Positions 8,901 to 17,058 of a DNA stretch of 64,000 nucleotides are shown here, in pieces. Location: contig JAPLKB010000064.1 in the NCBI GenBank assembly GCA_026388275.1, positions 1 to 64,000 on the forward strand, given 5' to 3'. This DNA comes from Pseudomonadota bacterium (GTDB taxonomy: Bacteria > Desulfobacterota > Syntrophorhabdia > Syntrophorhabdales > Syntrophorhabdaceae). The notes under the pieces are model-generated. The model was given only the letters and a program-made list of their open reading frames with translations, ran no database searches and was not told where the DNA came from. Position 1 is the first letter of the stretch. The number at the start of each line of letters is the position of its first letter. A program made the translations under genes and the position numbers.

Positions 8901-10063
8901 GGCGCCACCCCCGTTATGGTTTCTACAAAAGCTTCCAACTGAGTCCCGAATAAAGTTACTGGTACGGTTGTATCAAGTTCAAGTTCAGTCCAGGGAATGC
9001 CTAATTTATCCAGGATGGGCTTCAGTGCCACAATATCCATCGATTGAGGGCTGCAAAATCTCTGATATAGGAATACTATTCCATCGGGCTTGAAATCCTG
9101 GATAAACTGTTGAATGAATCTGAACCTTTTTTTCTCCCCTGTACCGGGAACAGTGTCTTTTGAAGGACAAGGGATTCTGCTGATGTATCCCTCAGCAATT
9201 GCTTCAAGCTTGTCCGATCTGTCCTCGGGCACTTCAAACCAGAAGTACCTTGCTGCCGTGCATGAATCAATAAATATCAGGCTCGCCGGATAATTCAGGC
9301 TTTCAATTAAATCGAAAATTCTCAGGTCGTCACATGCGCCTCCCGTTACCATCAGCCTTACCCGTGAGGGAACTTTCCCTGGATTGTTTTCCAATCTCTT
9401 GATAAGTTGCTCCAGCATTTGATTGTATTCTTCCTTATCCATAAGCTGAGAAGCCAGAGTCACAGCAGCTACTTCCGGTCCCGTTATAGGCGAGTTGTCG
9501 CGTCTCAAGAACTCCCAAAGTTGTTGAAGGAGTCTTCTGGTGTGGTTGTAAACTTTAATCGCCCTCTCAATATCATCATCTGTTATAGTTTTTTTAGAAA
9601 ACTTCTCAATGAATTGTCTGAACTCTTCGAAAGACTCCTTCATAAACCCGCCGGCAGGTTTAGAATGTATGATATGAGGGAACGATATGAGATAGCTTTT
9701 TTCCTGGAATCCTGCAAACCTGACCCAGACATTAAAGGCTTCACCCATGTGTATGCAACTGCTGCTCGTTACAATCAAGTCCAGGTAATCATAATTGTGC
9801 TGGAGTCCCTGGTATGCGCAATCATGTGAAAAAGAGCAGTATGTTTCATGAATATAGCTCCTTGTCATTGCTTGCGAAACATGTGAACTTAAAACTCTCA
9901 CCGGTATAATCCCGGCTGCGTAAAGAATTTCTTCAGGAACATGGGTGCACATATATCCTGCAAGCAGTTTCCCTTTCTCCTGTAAAGATTTGGCGTATTC
10001 ATGAGTATTTTCAGTTATTGAACGAAAACGTTCTATTATTGTGTCAGAGCCATTGTTCATCAT
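8897..10063 (-). CDS. BcrC/BzdN-like subunit (2-hydroxyglutaryl-CoA dehydratase D-component family)
   Basis: A 388-residue member of the HgdB/HgdC family that carries the catalytic [4Fe-4S] site of 2-hydroxyacyl-CoA dehydratases and class I benzoyl-CoA reductases. Candidate ligands and active-site cysteines include C39 (GYMCTHVPEE), C76/C82, C103 (SSCIHMGEAF) and a C-terminal FCSPQSMD. Its length matches BcrC/BzdN (about 380). Together with the 438-residue neighbour it would form the substrate-reducing half. AAGGAGGTG precedes the start. The family also includes true dehydratases, so the reaction (ring reduction, dehydroxylation or dehydration) is inferred from the heterodimeric ATPase pair and the aromatic context. 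Confidence 0.8.
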   Translation of the reverse strand: MMNNGSDTIIERFRSITENTHEYAKSLQEKGKLLAGYMCTHVPEEILYAAGIIPVRVLSSHVSQAMTRSYIHETYCSFSHDCAYQGLQHNYDYLDLIVTSSSCIHMGEAFNVWVRFAGFQEKSYLISFPHIIHSKPAGGFMKESFEEFRQFIEKFSKKTITDDDIERAIKVYNHTRRLLQQLWEFLRRDNSPITGPEVAAVTLASQLMDKEEYNQMLEQLIKRLENNPGKVPSRVRLMVTGGACDDLRIFDLIESLNYPASLIFIDSCTAARYFWFEVPEDRSDKLEAIAEGYISRIPCPSKDTVPGTGEKKRFRFIQQFIQDFKPDGIVFLYQRFCSPQSMDIVALKPILDKLGIPWTELELDTTVPVTLFGTQLEAFVETITGVAP

Positions 10064-10066
10064 TTA

Positions 10067-11383
10067 TCATACACCTCCTTTTTTATGCGCTTCCATGAGA
10101 TGCACAAACAACTCTGTTTTCCGTTGGGCGCCTGGTAAATCCATTTTTCGAACATCTACCTGGTCGCTGTCGTATTCTATGGTCGGAATTTTACTTTTAA
10201 AAATGCGCTGCATCCCCACATAACCGTTCCTGAAATCAGTTTCGCAACTACGGGAAGGCGCCAGCAAAAGCCCGTCTGCTTTATATTCTGTTATCATTGC
10301 CTGAGCCATTGATTCCAGCGCCCAGTAGGACCTTACCCCTTGCCAGGTTGGCCAGCCCAGAACTATTTTGGCAAGCTCGGTTATCGCCTTTTTTCTGGTA
10401 GACAAATCCAGTTCATCGACCCATGCAGGGTCAATGGGATCAAATGTCCAGCTTCCATTTACAATTCCCTTGAAATTACCCGCCGTACCAAAGGTATAGA
10501 CTGAGGCTACAATCTCGGCCCCGGCGTCTCTAAGGATTCTTGCCATTTCCGGATGACCGTAAGTGTGTGCCAGTCCAAAATAGACTATTCTGTACCGTTG
10601 ATCCGGAGCCACGCTTTGTCCGGTCTCAACCATGTATCTCACTTCCTTAAGCAATGCCTCATATAACCGCACGCATTCATCAGTTGTCCTGTCTACCATG
10701 GCCGGCGGGAACAGAGCTATAAGACGGCGCTCATCCAAAGGCGCGGGGCTGTGCCTGTTTAACGCACATATATTGCCCCATAAAACGAGGACCTTGATCT
10801 CGTTTCTTGTTGCCTTGATGAACAATTCATCCGAAAAATCCCTGCCTGTTATTTTCTCAAGCCATTGTATCCCCAGCTCCATCTGGTCGCACACATACTT
10901 TACAATTTTAGGATCTTTCTCCGCATTTCCCCCGCCGATCATGTCAATTGCGTACATAGGTATGCCGCCTAAACGTCTTGAAACTTCCTGATACCATTTT
11001 GCATGCAGATTGCACAAATGTGTAGTCCAGATCAAATCCGGTTTGGGATATCCTTCTTTGATTGTTCCATCTGTAATGCCTATTCTATCGCGTACCACTT
11101 CTCCTACAAAGAGTTTCAGGTAACTGCAAGAGTGAAGGCCTATCCCTGCGACTTCAGAAGCTGAAATATCCTCACGGGCCTCTTCAGGGAATGTACCGGC
11201 AGTTGACGCGGCGTGCGGCTCGCCGCCTATCATCAATATATCATCGCCCAGCCCCTTCAGAGGAGCCAGCGGGCTCCAGGTAGAACCCATGCAGCGAAGG
11301 CCTTCAGAACCATTTACATAGTTCCTGTAGCAGGCACTCTGGTAATTCTTGAAGTCACTCCAAGTTGTTATGTCGTATGCCAT
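10067..11383 (-). CDS. BcrB/BzdO-like subunit (2-hydroxyglutaryl-CoA dehydratase D-component family)
   Basis: A 438-residue protein, the first gene of the operon. It belongs to the same family as the next gene but is of the longer type, in line with BcrB/BzdO (about 430-450). Visible cysteines include C86 (GLHSCSYLKL), C124 (THLCNLHAKW) and a C-terminal SRSCETDFRNG box likely to be in the cluster/active site. AGGAGG lies seven bases before the ATG. Only 3 bases separate it from the 388-residue partner. Function would be ATP-driven one-electron reduction of an aromatic or unsaturated acyl-CoA, with electrons from ferredoxin through the two ATPase subunits. Confidence 0.8.
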   Translation of the reverse strand: MAYDITTWSDFKNYQSACYRNYVNGSEGLRCMGSTWSPLAPLKGLGDDILMIGGEPHAASTAGTFPEEAREDISASEVAGIGLHSCSYLKLFVGEVVRDRIGITDGTIKEGYPKPDLIWTTHLCNLHAKWYQEVSRRLGGIPMYAIDMIGGGNAEKDPKIVKYVCDQMELGIQWLEKITGRDFSDELFIKATRNEIKVLVLWGNICALNRHSPAPLDERRLIALFPPAMVDRTTDECVRLYEALLKEVRYMVETGQSVAPDQRYRIVYFGLAHTYGHPEMARILRDAGAEIVASVYTFGTAGNFKGIVNGSWTFDPIDPAWVDELDLSTRKKAITELAKIVLGWPTWQGVRSYWALESMAQAMITEYKADGLLLAPSRSCETDFRNGYVGMQRIFKSKIPTIEYDSDQVDVRKMDLPGAQRKTELFVHLMEAHKKGGV

Positions 11384-11668
11384 TAAAACCTCCTGTAATG
11401 AACATCATTCATTATTATAATCTTATTTACAGCACTTAATACCGTGCGATTTATTCCAATAATATTGTACTCCTGTAACAATAAACTATTTTGTTGTTTG
11501 TACGCCTTGATATAACTCATAATGGACCGCCCGCGGCAGGAATACAGCTTTTTTGTCTGATTCAATTAACTCTCCAAATATTTATGGTTTGTACAGAGTA
11601 CGCTCAGTTTATATACCCCCTGCTTGACCAGCCACCTGCTGATTTTACTAACTGCCATGGTAACGATT

Positions 11669-11683
11669 GTGAATATGATTCAC
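11669..11683. promoter_or_regulatory. 15-bp palindrome, candidate operator of the aromatic operon
   Basis: GTGAATATGATTCAC is a perfect inverted repeat with 6-base arms (GTGAAT/ATTCAC) and a 3-base centre. It lies immediately downstream of the predicted promoter for the minus-strand operon, where a bound repressor would block transcription. TetR-type repressors bind sites of this size; assignment to the TetR protein at 1434-2048 is inference. Confidence 0.45.
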
Positions 11684-11690
11684 TTTCTAC

Positions 11691-11717
11691 ACTATAATAT
11701 TGCTATAAAGCTGTCAA
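11691..11717 (-). promoter_or_regulatory. Promoter of the aromatic operon
   Basis: On the minus strand TTGACA (11717-11712) is followed by TATAGT (11696-11691) after 15 bases; read with 17 bases the -10 would be TAGTGT. The start codon is at 11383, so the leader would be about 300 bases. No riboswitch or hairpin-rich leader was recognised in it. Confidence 0.45.
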
Positions 11718-11909
11718 GCATTTTTTTACATTTTTTTTATAGGTCGCTGATTATGACCGTATCATACTAATATTATTTGTGTTAACAAATATGTGCCCTC
11801 AATGCGGCACCGGAACTTATTGTTATGAATATTATTCACAATATGACCTGTTTTAAATACAACATTGTTCATTGCCGAGGATGGTGATGAAGCCTGTTCC
11901 CTATGTACA

Positions 11910-13112
11910 CTACACATATACAATATCAAGCGAATCTCCTGTGATCCGTTCAAGGCCATTTGGTCTTACAATAAAATCAACCTCTATACCTATTGCACCG
12001 TAAGGATGGAGCACGAATTTAGGCTCAAAGGCAAATATCATCCCTTCTTTCAAAATCATCTTATGTCTGGCGGTAATAACCGGCAGTTCGTTGATTTCAA
12101 GACCAATGCCGTGACCGATGAAAGCGACCTGCCCTTCGCCGTGCCCCATGAAATAATCCTGAAGGTGTGCTTGCTTTACAATCTTTTCCGCTCTCACAAA
12201 TATCTCCGAGCAATCAATTCCCTGCCGTGCATAGGCAATTAAGTCTTCTATTATTTCACGTGCTGCATTATAGGGCTTTTTAAATCGCTCATCGAGCTTC
12301 CCTGCCACAAATACTCTTGTTTCATCGGTAATATAACCGTTATATCCTCCACCATAATCGACTGTGACAGGAATCCCCTTTTCCACTTTTTTAAATGATG
12401 ATCCCTGTGGAACTGCAGGCGTCACCCCCACTCCTGTGATAGGTCCATCCAGACAGGTGGTTATCGTGCCGGTATATCCCGACTGAACTGTCATGTTCAT
12501 CATTTCCTGGTTTATTCCACGCATCCGAAGAAATCCCTGATGTCCGAGTCTCCTGCCCTCAGCAGCCATGGCCGCCTCAATATCGAGTTCGGTGGTGCCC
12601 TCACGGACAATATCTTTCCCCTTCGCAAAGACCTGTGACATTATCTGACCAGATTTTTTCATCTGCTCAATCTCAAAGGGACTTTTCACTGCCCTCAATT
12701 TCTTGACAGCGGGTGTTATGTCGGTATAGCGGCTGAAGCCTATAACTCTTTTCAGCCTTTCAAATAGAGATACCGGCAGGACATCAAGTTCCAGACCTGC
12801 AGTACCCGGCAGAATTCCTTTATTGACGAGAGTCTCTTTAATTTCCTTGTAACTTCTGATAGGTATGATGGCAAACGGCGTCTCTGATCTTGCCCTGTCA
12901 AAGCCCTTTTCAATGAAAACCAGGGGCTCTCCTTCTGCGGGTATTACAAGGATACCTTTCTGCATTGTACCGCTGAAATAGAACATATCCACATTCTGAA
13001 GAATGATGGCAAAATCAATATGATTTTCTGACATGAGGCTTTTAAGATCTCCGGTTCTCTTCAGTAAATCCTGTTCCGGGATCATGTCGAATATTCCTGT
13101 CTGTACTATCAT
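11910..13112 (-). CDS. M24-family (Xaa-Pro-type) metallopeptidase
   Basis: A 400-residue protein with a creatinase-like N-terminal domain (about 15-145) and an M24 pita-bread domain (about 150-395). All five metal ligands are visible: D252 and D263 (VDYGGGYNGYITDETR), H334 (GHGIGLE), E363 (FAFEPKF) and E377 (GIEVDF). It is therefore expected to be a catalytically competent dimetal aminopeptidase of the Xaa-Pro type, or a related amidinohydrolase-fold enzyme. AGGAGG precedes the start codon. It is on the same strand as the aromatic operon but separated by 526 bases with a separate promoter, so a shared role is not implied. Some M24 homologues near aromatic genes have unknown substrates. Confidence 0.85.
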   Translation of the reverse strand: MIVQTGIFDMIPEQDLLKRTGDLKSLMSENHIDFAIILQNVDMFYFSGTMQKGILVIPAEGEPLVFIEKGFDRARSETPFAIIPIRSYKEIKETLVNKGILPGTAGLELDVLPVSLFERLKRVIGFSRYTDITPAVKKLRAVKSPFEIEQMKKSGQIMSQVFAKGKDIVREGTTELDIEAAMAAEGRRLGHQGFLRMRGINQEMMNMTVQSGYTGTITTCLDGPITGVGVTPAVPQGSSFKKVEKGIPVTVDYGGGYNGYITDETRVFVAGKLDERFKKPYNAAREIIEDLIAYARQGIDCSEIFVRAEKIVKQAHLQDYFMGHGEGQVAFIGHGIGLEINELPVITARHKMILKEGMIFAFEPKFVLHPYGAIGIEVDFIVRPNGLERITGDSLDIVYV

Positions 13113-13297
13113 AGTTGTTTATCCTCCTGAATATATCGTAGCAAAATAATGTTTTTCCGGGCTATATATTTTTTGGGTATCAATACTTCGCATCAAGAAC
13201 ACTTGAGACAGTGTGGCTCTGCCTCAAAGTACATTGCGCAATGTTTGCCTTAGGACATCCTGATACCGATACTTATCTTAATGGAAAATATGGTATA

Positions 13298-13425
13298 ATT
13301 CCAATTCTAAATCAAGGCGCTACCATCGTTGGCTTCGTCATCTGCTCCTCCGACGTACTATTACCGTACGCCTACGTCGCCTCTTCCTTGCCGCCTTGAT
13401 TTCATCCTTGATTTAGAATTGGAAT
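13298..13425. repeat. MITE-like repeat, intact copy (20-bp perfect terminal inverted repeats)
   Basis: A 128-bp element bounded by ATTCCAATTCTAAATCAAGG (13298-13317) and its exact reverse complement (13406-13425). The interior has a further hairpin built on GTACGTCG/CGACGTAC-type sequences. A second, inverted copy is at 20640-20782 plus 22326-22341. It encodes no protein that looks real, lies between genes and ends 8 bases before the stop codon of the YdbL-like gene. It resembles a non-autonomous miniature inverted-repeat element. This copy preserves the unoccupied form of the IS110 insertion site in the other copy. Confidence 0.85.
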
Positions 13426-13433
13426 AAGCCTAT

Positions 13434-14027
13434 CTATTGTTTCTTCTCCCATTCTCCGCTATCGTTTTGAATCCACCAGTTGGTCTGCGATTTGTTCCGC
13501 CAGCTGTTTGCAAATATCTTCTGAACCTGCGGCTGCGAATTGGCTTCAAGCTTATTTGCTTTAACAATCTCGGTATAGAGGGCTGTACGATTTTTATTCT
13601 GCTGATCCACGAGTCTTGTCACATCCGCTTTTTCTTTCAGGTTGAGGTCTGAATTATTACGTACTTCTATGAAACCTTTATTGTTTTCACCAACGCTCCC
13701 ACGAATATAGAACGGTTTTAACTGCTGATAGGTTTCCTTCATTGATTGCCTGATGCTGCGTATGGCAGGCGTTGATACAGTTATGTCTGCCACCTGAGCA
13801 TATGCTTCCCCTGGTGCAAAATCAATGTTTTTCAGTTTGTCCAGGAGCCAGCCTTGTGTATCCGATTTCTTTTCTTGTTTTTGCTGATCTTTTGTTCCTG
13901 TGACATCGTCTACAATCTGGTCGGCTGCTTTCTGAATCGCAGCAGCTGGAAAATAGACGTTGATTGTTACACATGCGGCTACAAAAAGAAATACAAAGAA
14001 ACTAAGATGCCTGAATCTTTTCAACAT
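13434..14027 (-). CDS. YdbL-like (DUF1318) envelope lipoprotein
   Basis: A 197-residue protein starting at 14027, chosen because AAAGGAGGAG lies before it; the longer frame has no such site. The N-terminus is a signal sequence ending in a lipobox-like VAAC (about residues 15-18), followed by VTINVYFPAAAIQKAADQ, a segment typical of DUF1318 lipoproteins in delta-type bacteria. The C-terminal part (about 85-190) fits the YdbL helical domain. In E. coli YdbL acts with YnbE and the AsmA-like YdbH in phospholipid transport and outer-membrane homeostasis. Here it follows the YdbH-like gene by 52 bases. There is no separate small YnbE gene, and the lipoprotein N-terminus may supply that part. Confidence 0.72.
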   Translation of the reverse strand: MLKRFRHLSFFVFLFVAACVTINVYFPAAAIQKAADQIVDDVTGTKDQQKQEKKSDTQGWLLDKLKNIDFAPGEAYAQVADITVSTPAIRSIRQSMKETYQQLKPFYIRGSVGENNKGFIEVRNNSDLNLKEKADVTRLVDQQNKNRTALYTEIVKANKLEANSQPQVQKIFANSWRNKSQTNWWIQNDSGEWEKKQ

Positions 14028-14079
14028 AAACTCCTCCTTTATTATACTTGGCACATAGCACCCGTTTACATACGTAAAG

Positions 14080-16722
14080 CTAATTCATGCTCGTTGTAAA
14101 TGTTGGCTTGTTTCCATCTTTCTTAAAAATCCTGCCCACTCTCTCCTGCATATCACCAAAGCTTACTGTATTGTCCGGATCTCTGTTAATAACATCAAGT
14201 CCGCGCAAGAAGCTCTTTCGAATGAAATATTCATTACCGCCTTCATGAATTTTACCATTTAAACGGAAATTGTCGTTTTCAAGAGTACACTTTATCCCGA
14301 TGCGGCTATAGGGATATTCTTTGAAAAAACGGTTTATGCCGCTTCTCAGAATTGCTCCCACAGCACCGGAACCTGTACCGATTATTGATATATTTTCTAT
14401 AGCATCAACACTGATCATTTGTTCAACCCCTTTTTTCTTAACAGAGTCAATATCGAGAATAAAATATGAAGGCTGCCCGTATTCAATTTCCAGTCCCTTT
14501 ATCGAGCCATGGATGACCCCTTTTATTTTTCCAATCTTAATTGTGTCGGTGATTTTTCCAAGATCAATATCACTGAATATAATATCACCCCCAATGGTTC
14601 TTGAGGACGAAAAAATATTTTTTGCATGAACGTTATTTGCCTCTATGGTGCCGCCAAAGACCTTAAACTCTGTTACACCCTTTGTAACCCATTTGCCGTC
14701 TTCATGGGCAATCATGGGGAATTGTGCTTCCATACTGCCCGGCAACTGCATGCCTGTCAGGTCGTTAAGCATTGCGCCAAAATCTAAATTCTCTATTTTT
14801 GCAGCAAAATAAAATTTCCTTAAAGGAGAAAGTATGTCAAGGGTTGCACATTGAAGAATCCTCAGCTTCCCGCCATATAAGGGTATCTCAAAATTCTCTG
14901 AGACGGCAAAACCATTGTCCGACGAAGTGATGGGAATATTAATGCCTGTTATTTCCAGGATACCCCTTTCAAGTCTTTCAATGAATATTTTACCGGGGAC
15001 GCTCTGTCCTTCTGAGTGGGGCACCACGGAGGGGTTACTAAGTTTGAACGGAAGGTCAATTGAGATATTGGAGACCTTTAATGATTTTTCGGGTATGCTT
15101 ATAGATGTAGTATCTGCGCGTATATTGCCGTTAAAAGAATACTTTTCACCTTCAGCTTCAACCCTGAGTGCTGTATTTAACTTACCTGTTATATCCATGT
15201 TTTTTAATAACGGATAATTCTCCTGCAAGTAATCGTAGAAAAGAACGGACAGGAATCTCCGGTTGGAAATATCTTTTCCGATAAAAGAGAAATCCCATTT
15301 GTTTGTGCCGATGGAGCCTGTATACGTGTACTGGCCTGTATCGAAGAAATTTAATGTACCCTTGAAATCACAATGTTGTTTGCTGCTGAAGGAGATATCC
15401 ATATCAGATGAGATTTTAATGCGGTCTTTTGTAAAGTCTTTATAATATGTGCCAAAGAGGTATTCGCCCGGAAAAAGCTCGGTGTGCATATTTATACTCG
15501 TTTTTTGACTCTCCAGGGGGATGCTGAATTTCAGTACCATTGAGCCTTCCATGCCCTGTGCTGCTTTTGTGCCGTCTGCCGAGCTAAATCCTCCCTTCTG
15601 GAACTGAAGAACAGCTTTACCTGAAAGCGCCGGGTCCCTGCCTTTGAAGGTACCTTCCATTTCACTCTTAAGCACACCCTTCCCCTGGATTGACCACTTA
15701 TCGTCACCTGATTTTTCGATGAATGGCTTTAAGTATGCGAAGAGAGTTTTAAAATCTATGCCTGTTGCATCAATACCGGCCTTCCACGGGAAAGCATCTT
15801 TCATGGCGCCTCTGTAATAGCCGCTCAATGTACCAAGCGAAGGCATTTCACACAGAAAACGGTCAATAATGAGTGTTTTTGGTTTTAATTCATAGATCAT
15901 ACTTGTTTTCAATAAAGAGTTCTTGATTTTTGAATTGCCGGCAGCCGTATTCTTTAATATCAGCGAGTCTGCCGATATATCAATACGGGTAACAGCGATA
16001 CGTTCTTGTTCAAATTTTACGGCAAGATACAGTTTTGCATTCTCCAGAGATGTTGTTTTAAAAACTCCTGAATTTAATGAGATTTCAAGCAGCCCTGTTC
16101 CGATAGTATTTGGAAATAAACCGGTAAGGTTCATAGAACCCTTACACTGGCCATGCCCTGTCATGTCGGATGTTTCCTTGCCGGTTATTTCAATCAGCCC
16201 CTGAAAAGTAACATTGCCCCCGGTTTCAGGAGAAAATTTCGTAACATCGAGGTTGATTTCTTTAAATTTTAATTCGTAATCAGCAGCTCCAAAAATTAGC
16301 TTAAATTCACCTTTCCTAATATTAAGCAAATGAACGGGTGGTATTTTTTTAATGAAAGACAGGTCTGTTTCTGTCTCTTTCTTCTTACCGATCCGTATCT
16401 GTATTTTTGGTTCATTCAAAATGATTTTTTCGACTTCACCTTTTATCGCAGCAGAGAACTTGCTTTCAACATTGACATCTTTGCTCACAAATTGAAATCC
16501 GTCTTTTCCTGTATTTGCTACCTGCAAATTAGATATTTTTGCCTTCATAAAAGGCGTATAGGCTACATTATCAGCATGGCCTGAAAATCCGTATTTATAT
16601 TCAAGAAGATAGGTAAGGTGACGAAAAAACAAAGGCGTACGAAGGTAAAGGGCTGCTCCGGCAATAAACAGTAGTATTGCCGGTATGATAAGAAGTAAAG
16701 TTTTTCTTCTCAAGATCGGCAT
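14080..16722 (-). CDS. YdbH-like AsmA-superfamily protein
   Basis: An 880-residue protein with one N-terminal membrane anchor (about 8-28) followed by a long beta-rich periplasmic region full of alternating hydrophobic strands, as in AsmA/TamB-type lipid-bridge proteins. Length is close to E. coli YdbH. The gene is followed by a DUF1318 (YdbL-like) lipoprotein gene, the same order as ydbH-ynbE-ydbL, which supports the assignment. It should span from the inner membrane across the periplasm and help move glycerophospholipids to the outer membrane. No catalytic motif is expected. Assignment rests on architecture and neighbourhood and not on a short diagnostic motif. Confidence 0.68.
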   Translation of the reverse strand: MPILRRKTLLLIIPAILLFIAGAALYLRTPLFFRHLTYLLEYKYGFSGHADNVAYTPFMKAKISNLQVANTGKDGFQFVSKDVNVESKFSAAIKGEVEKIILNEPKIQIRIGKKKETETDLSFIKKIPPVHLLNIRKGEFKLIFGAADYELKFKEINLDVTKFSPETGGNVTFQGLIEITGKETSDMTGHGQCKGSMNLTGLFPNTIGTGLLEISLNSGVFKTTSLENAKLYLAVKFEQERIAVTRIDISADSLILKNTAAGNSKIKNSLLKTSMIYELKPKTLIIDRFLCEMPSLGTLSGYYRGAMKDAFPWKAGIDATGIDFKTLFAYLKPFIEKSGDDKWSIQGKGVLKSEMEGTFKGRDPALSGKAVLQFQKGGFSSADGTKAAQGMEGSMVLKFSIPLESQKTSINMHTELFPGEYLFGTYYKDFTKDRIKISSDMDISFSSKQHCDFKGTLNFFDTGQYTYTGSIGTNKWDFSFIGKDISNRRFLSVLFYDYLQENYPLLKNMDITGKLNTALRVEAEGEKYSFNGNIRADTTSISIPEKSLKVSNISIDLPFKLSNPSVVPHSEGQSVPGKIFIERLERGILEITGINIPITSSDNGFAVSENFEIPLYGGKLRILQCATLDILSPLRKFYFAAKIENLDFGAMLNDLTGMQLPGSMEAQFPMIAHEDGKWVTKGVTEFKVFGGTIEANNVHAKNIFSSSRTIGGDIIFSDIDLGKITDTIKIGKIKGVIHGSIKGLEIEYGQPSYFILDIDSVKKKGVEQMISVDAIENISIIGTGSGAVGAILRSGINRFFKEYPYSRIGIKCTLENDNFRLNGKIHEGGNEYFIRKSFLRGLDVINRDPDNTVSFGDMQERVGRIFKKDGNKPTFTTSMN

Positions 16723-17058
16723 TCCGTATTATAGCATGAAGAAATTAATTAACAAAGTCTGAATTCTGCTTTTAAACACACCATTCAGAGCTTGTAATAA
16801 TAATCCTCTGTTCAAAAATCTTCAGGTCCGGGTGCATAAGTTATACTTTCTTCAGGGTTGATGGGTTACAGCATTTTACCCTTTGCATTAATAAACAATA
16901 TAGCCGAATAGGTTAAAGTAAGCTATAATACTTTTTATGAAACTCCCCACAGTAAAGCTGCGAGGTATCAGGCAAAGAAACAGGGGAAAAACAGGATTGT
17001 GCAGGCATAACGGACCCGGGAAATGTTACAGGAAAAACCCATGAGAATATATTAAGTT
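16723..17058. other. 336-base divergent intergenic region between ydbH-like and rarA
   Basis: No gene is seen. A TATAAT hexamer on the plus strand at 16924-16929 could be the -10 of rarA, but no good -35 lies at the proper distance. The ATG of rarA lacks a clear Shine-Dalgarno sequence. A short ATG-started frame at 17041 stops at once. Confidence 0.5.

Larger units (their letters stand above)
11384..11909. other. 526-base intergenic region upstream of the aromatic operon
   Basis: No convincing gene lies here. It holds the predicted promoter (11691-11717) and palindrome (11669-11683) of the operon to its left. The part beyond 11720 is strongly A+T-rich with T-runs, and could hold the 3' end of the M24 peptidase transcript. 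A 60-codon minus-strand frame ending at 11383 has no supported start and is not called. Confidence 0.6.

Noticed and set aside
11383-11565. 60-codon minus-strand frame just before the aromatic operon
   Set aside because: No ribosome-binding site, composition of a random frame, and it lies in the leader downstream of the predicted promoter.
13211-13399. 62-codon plus-strand frame across the MITE-like repeat
   Set aside because: Runs through the inverted repeats, with no ribosome-binding site or protein-like composition.
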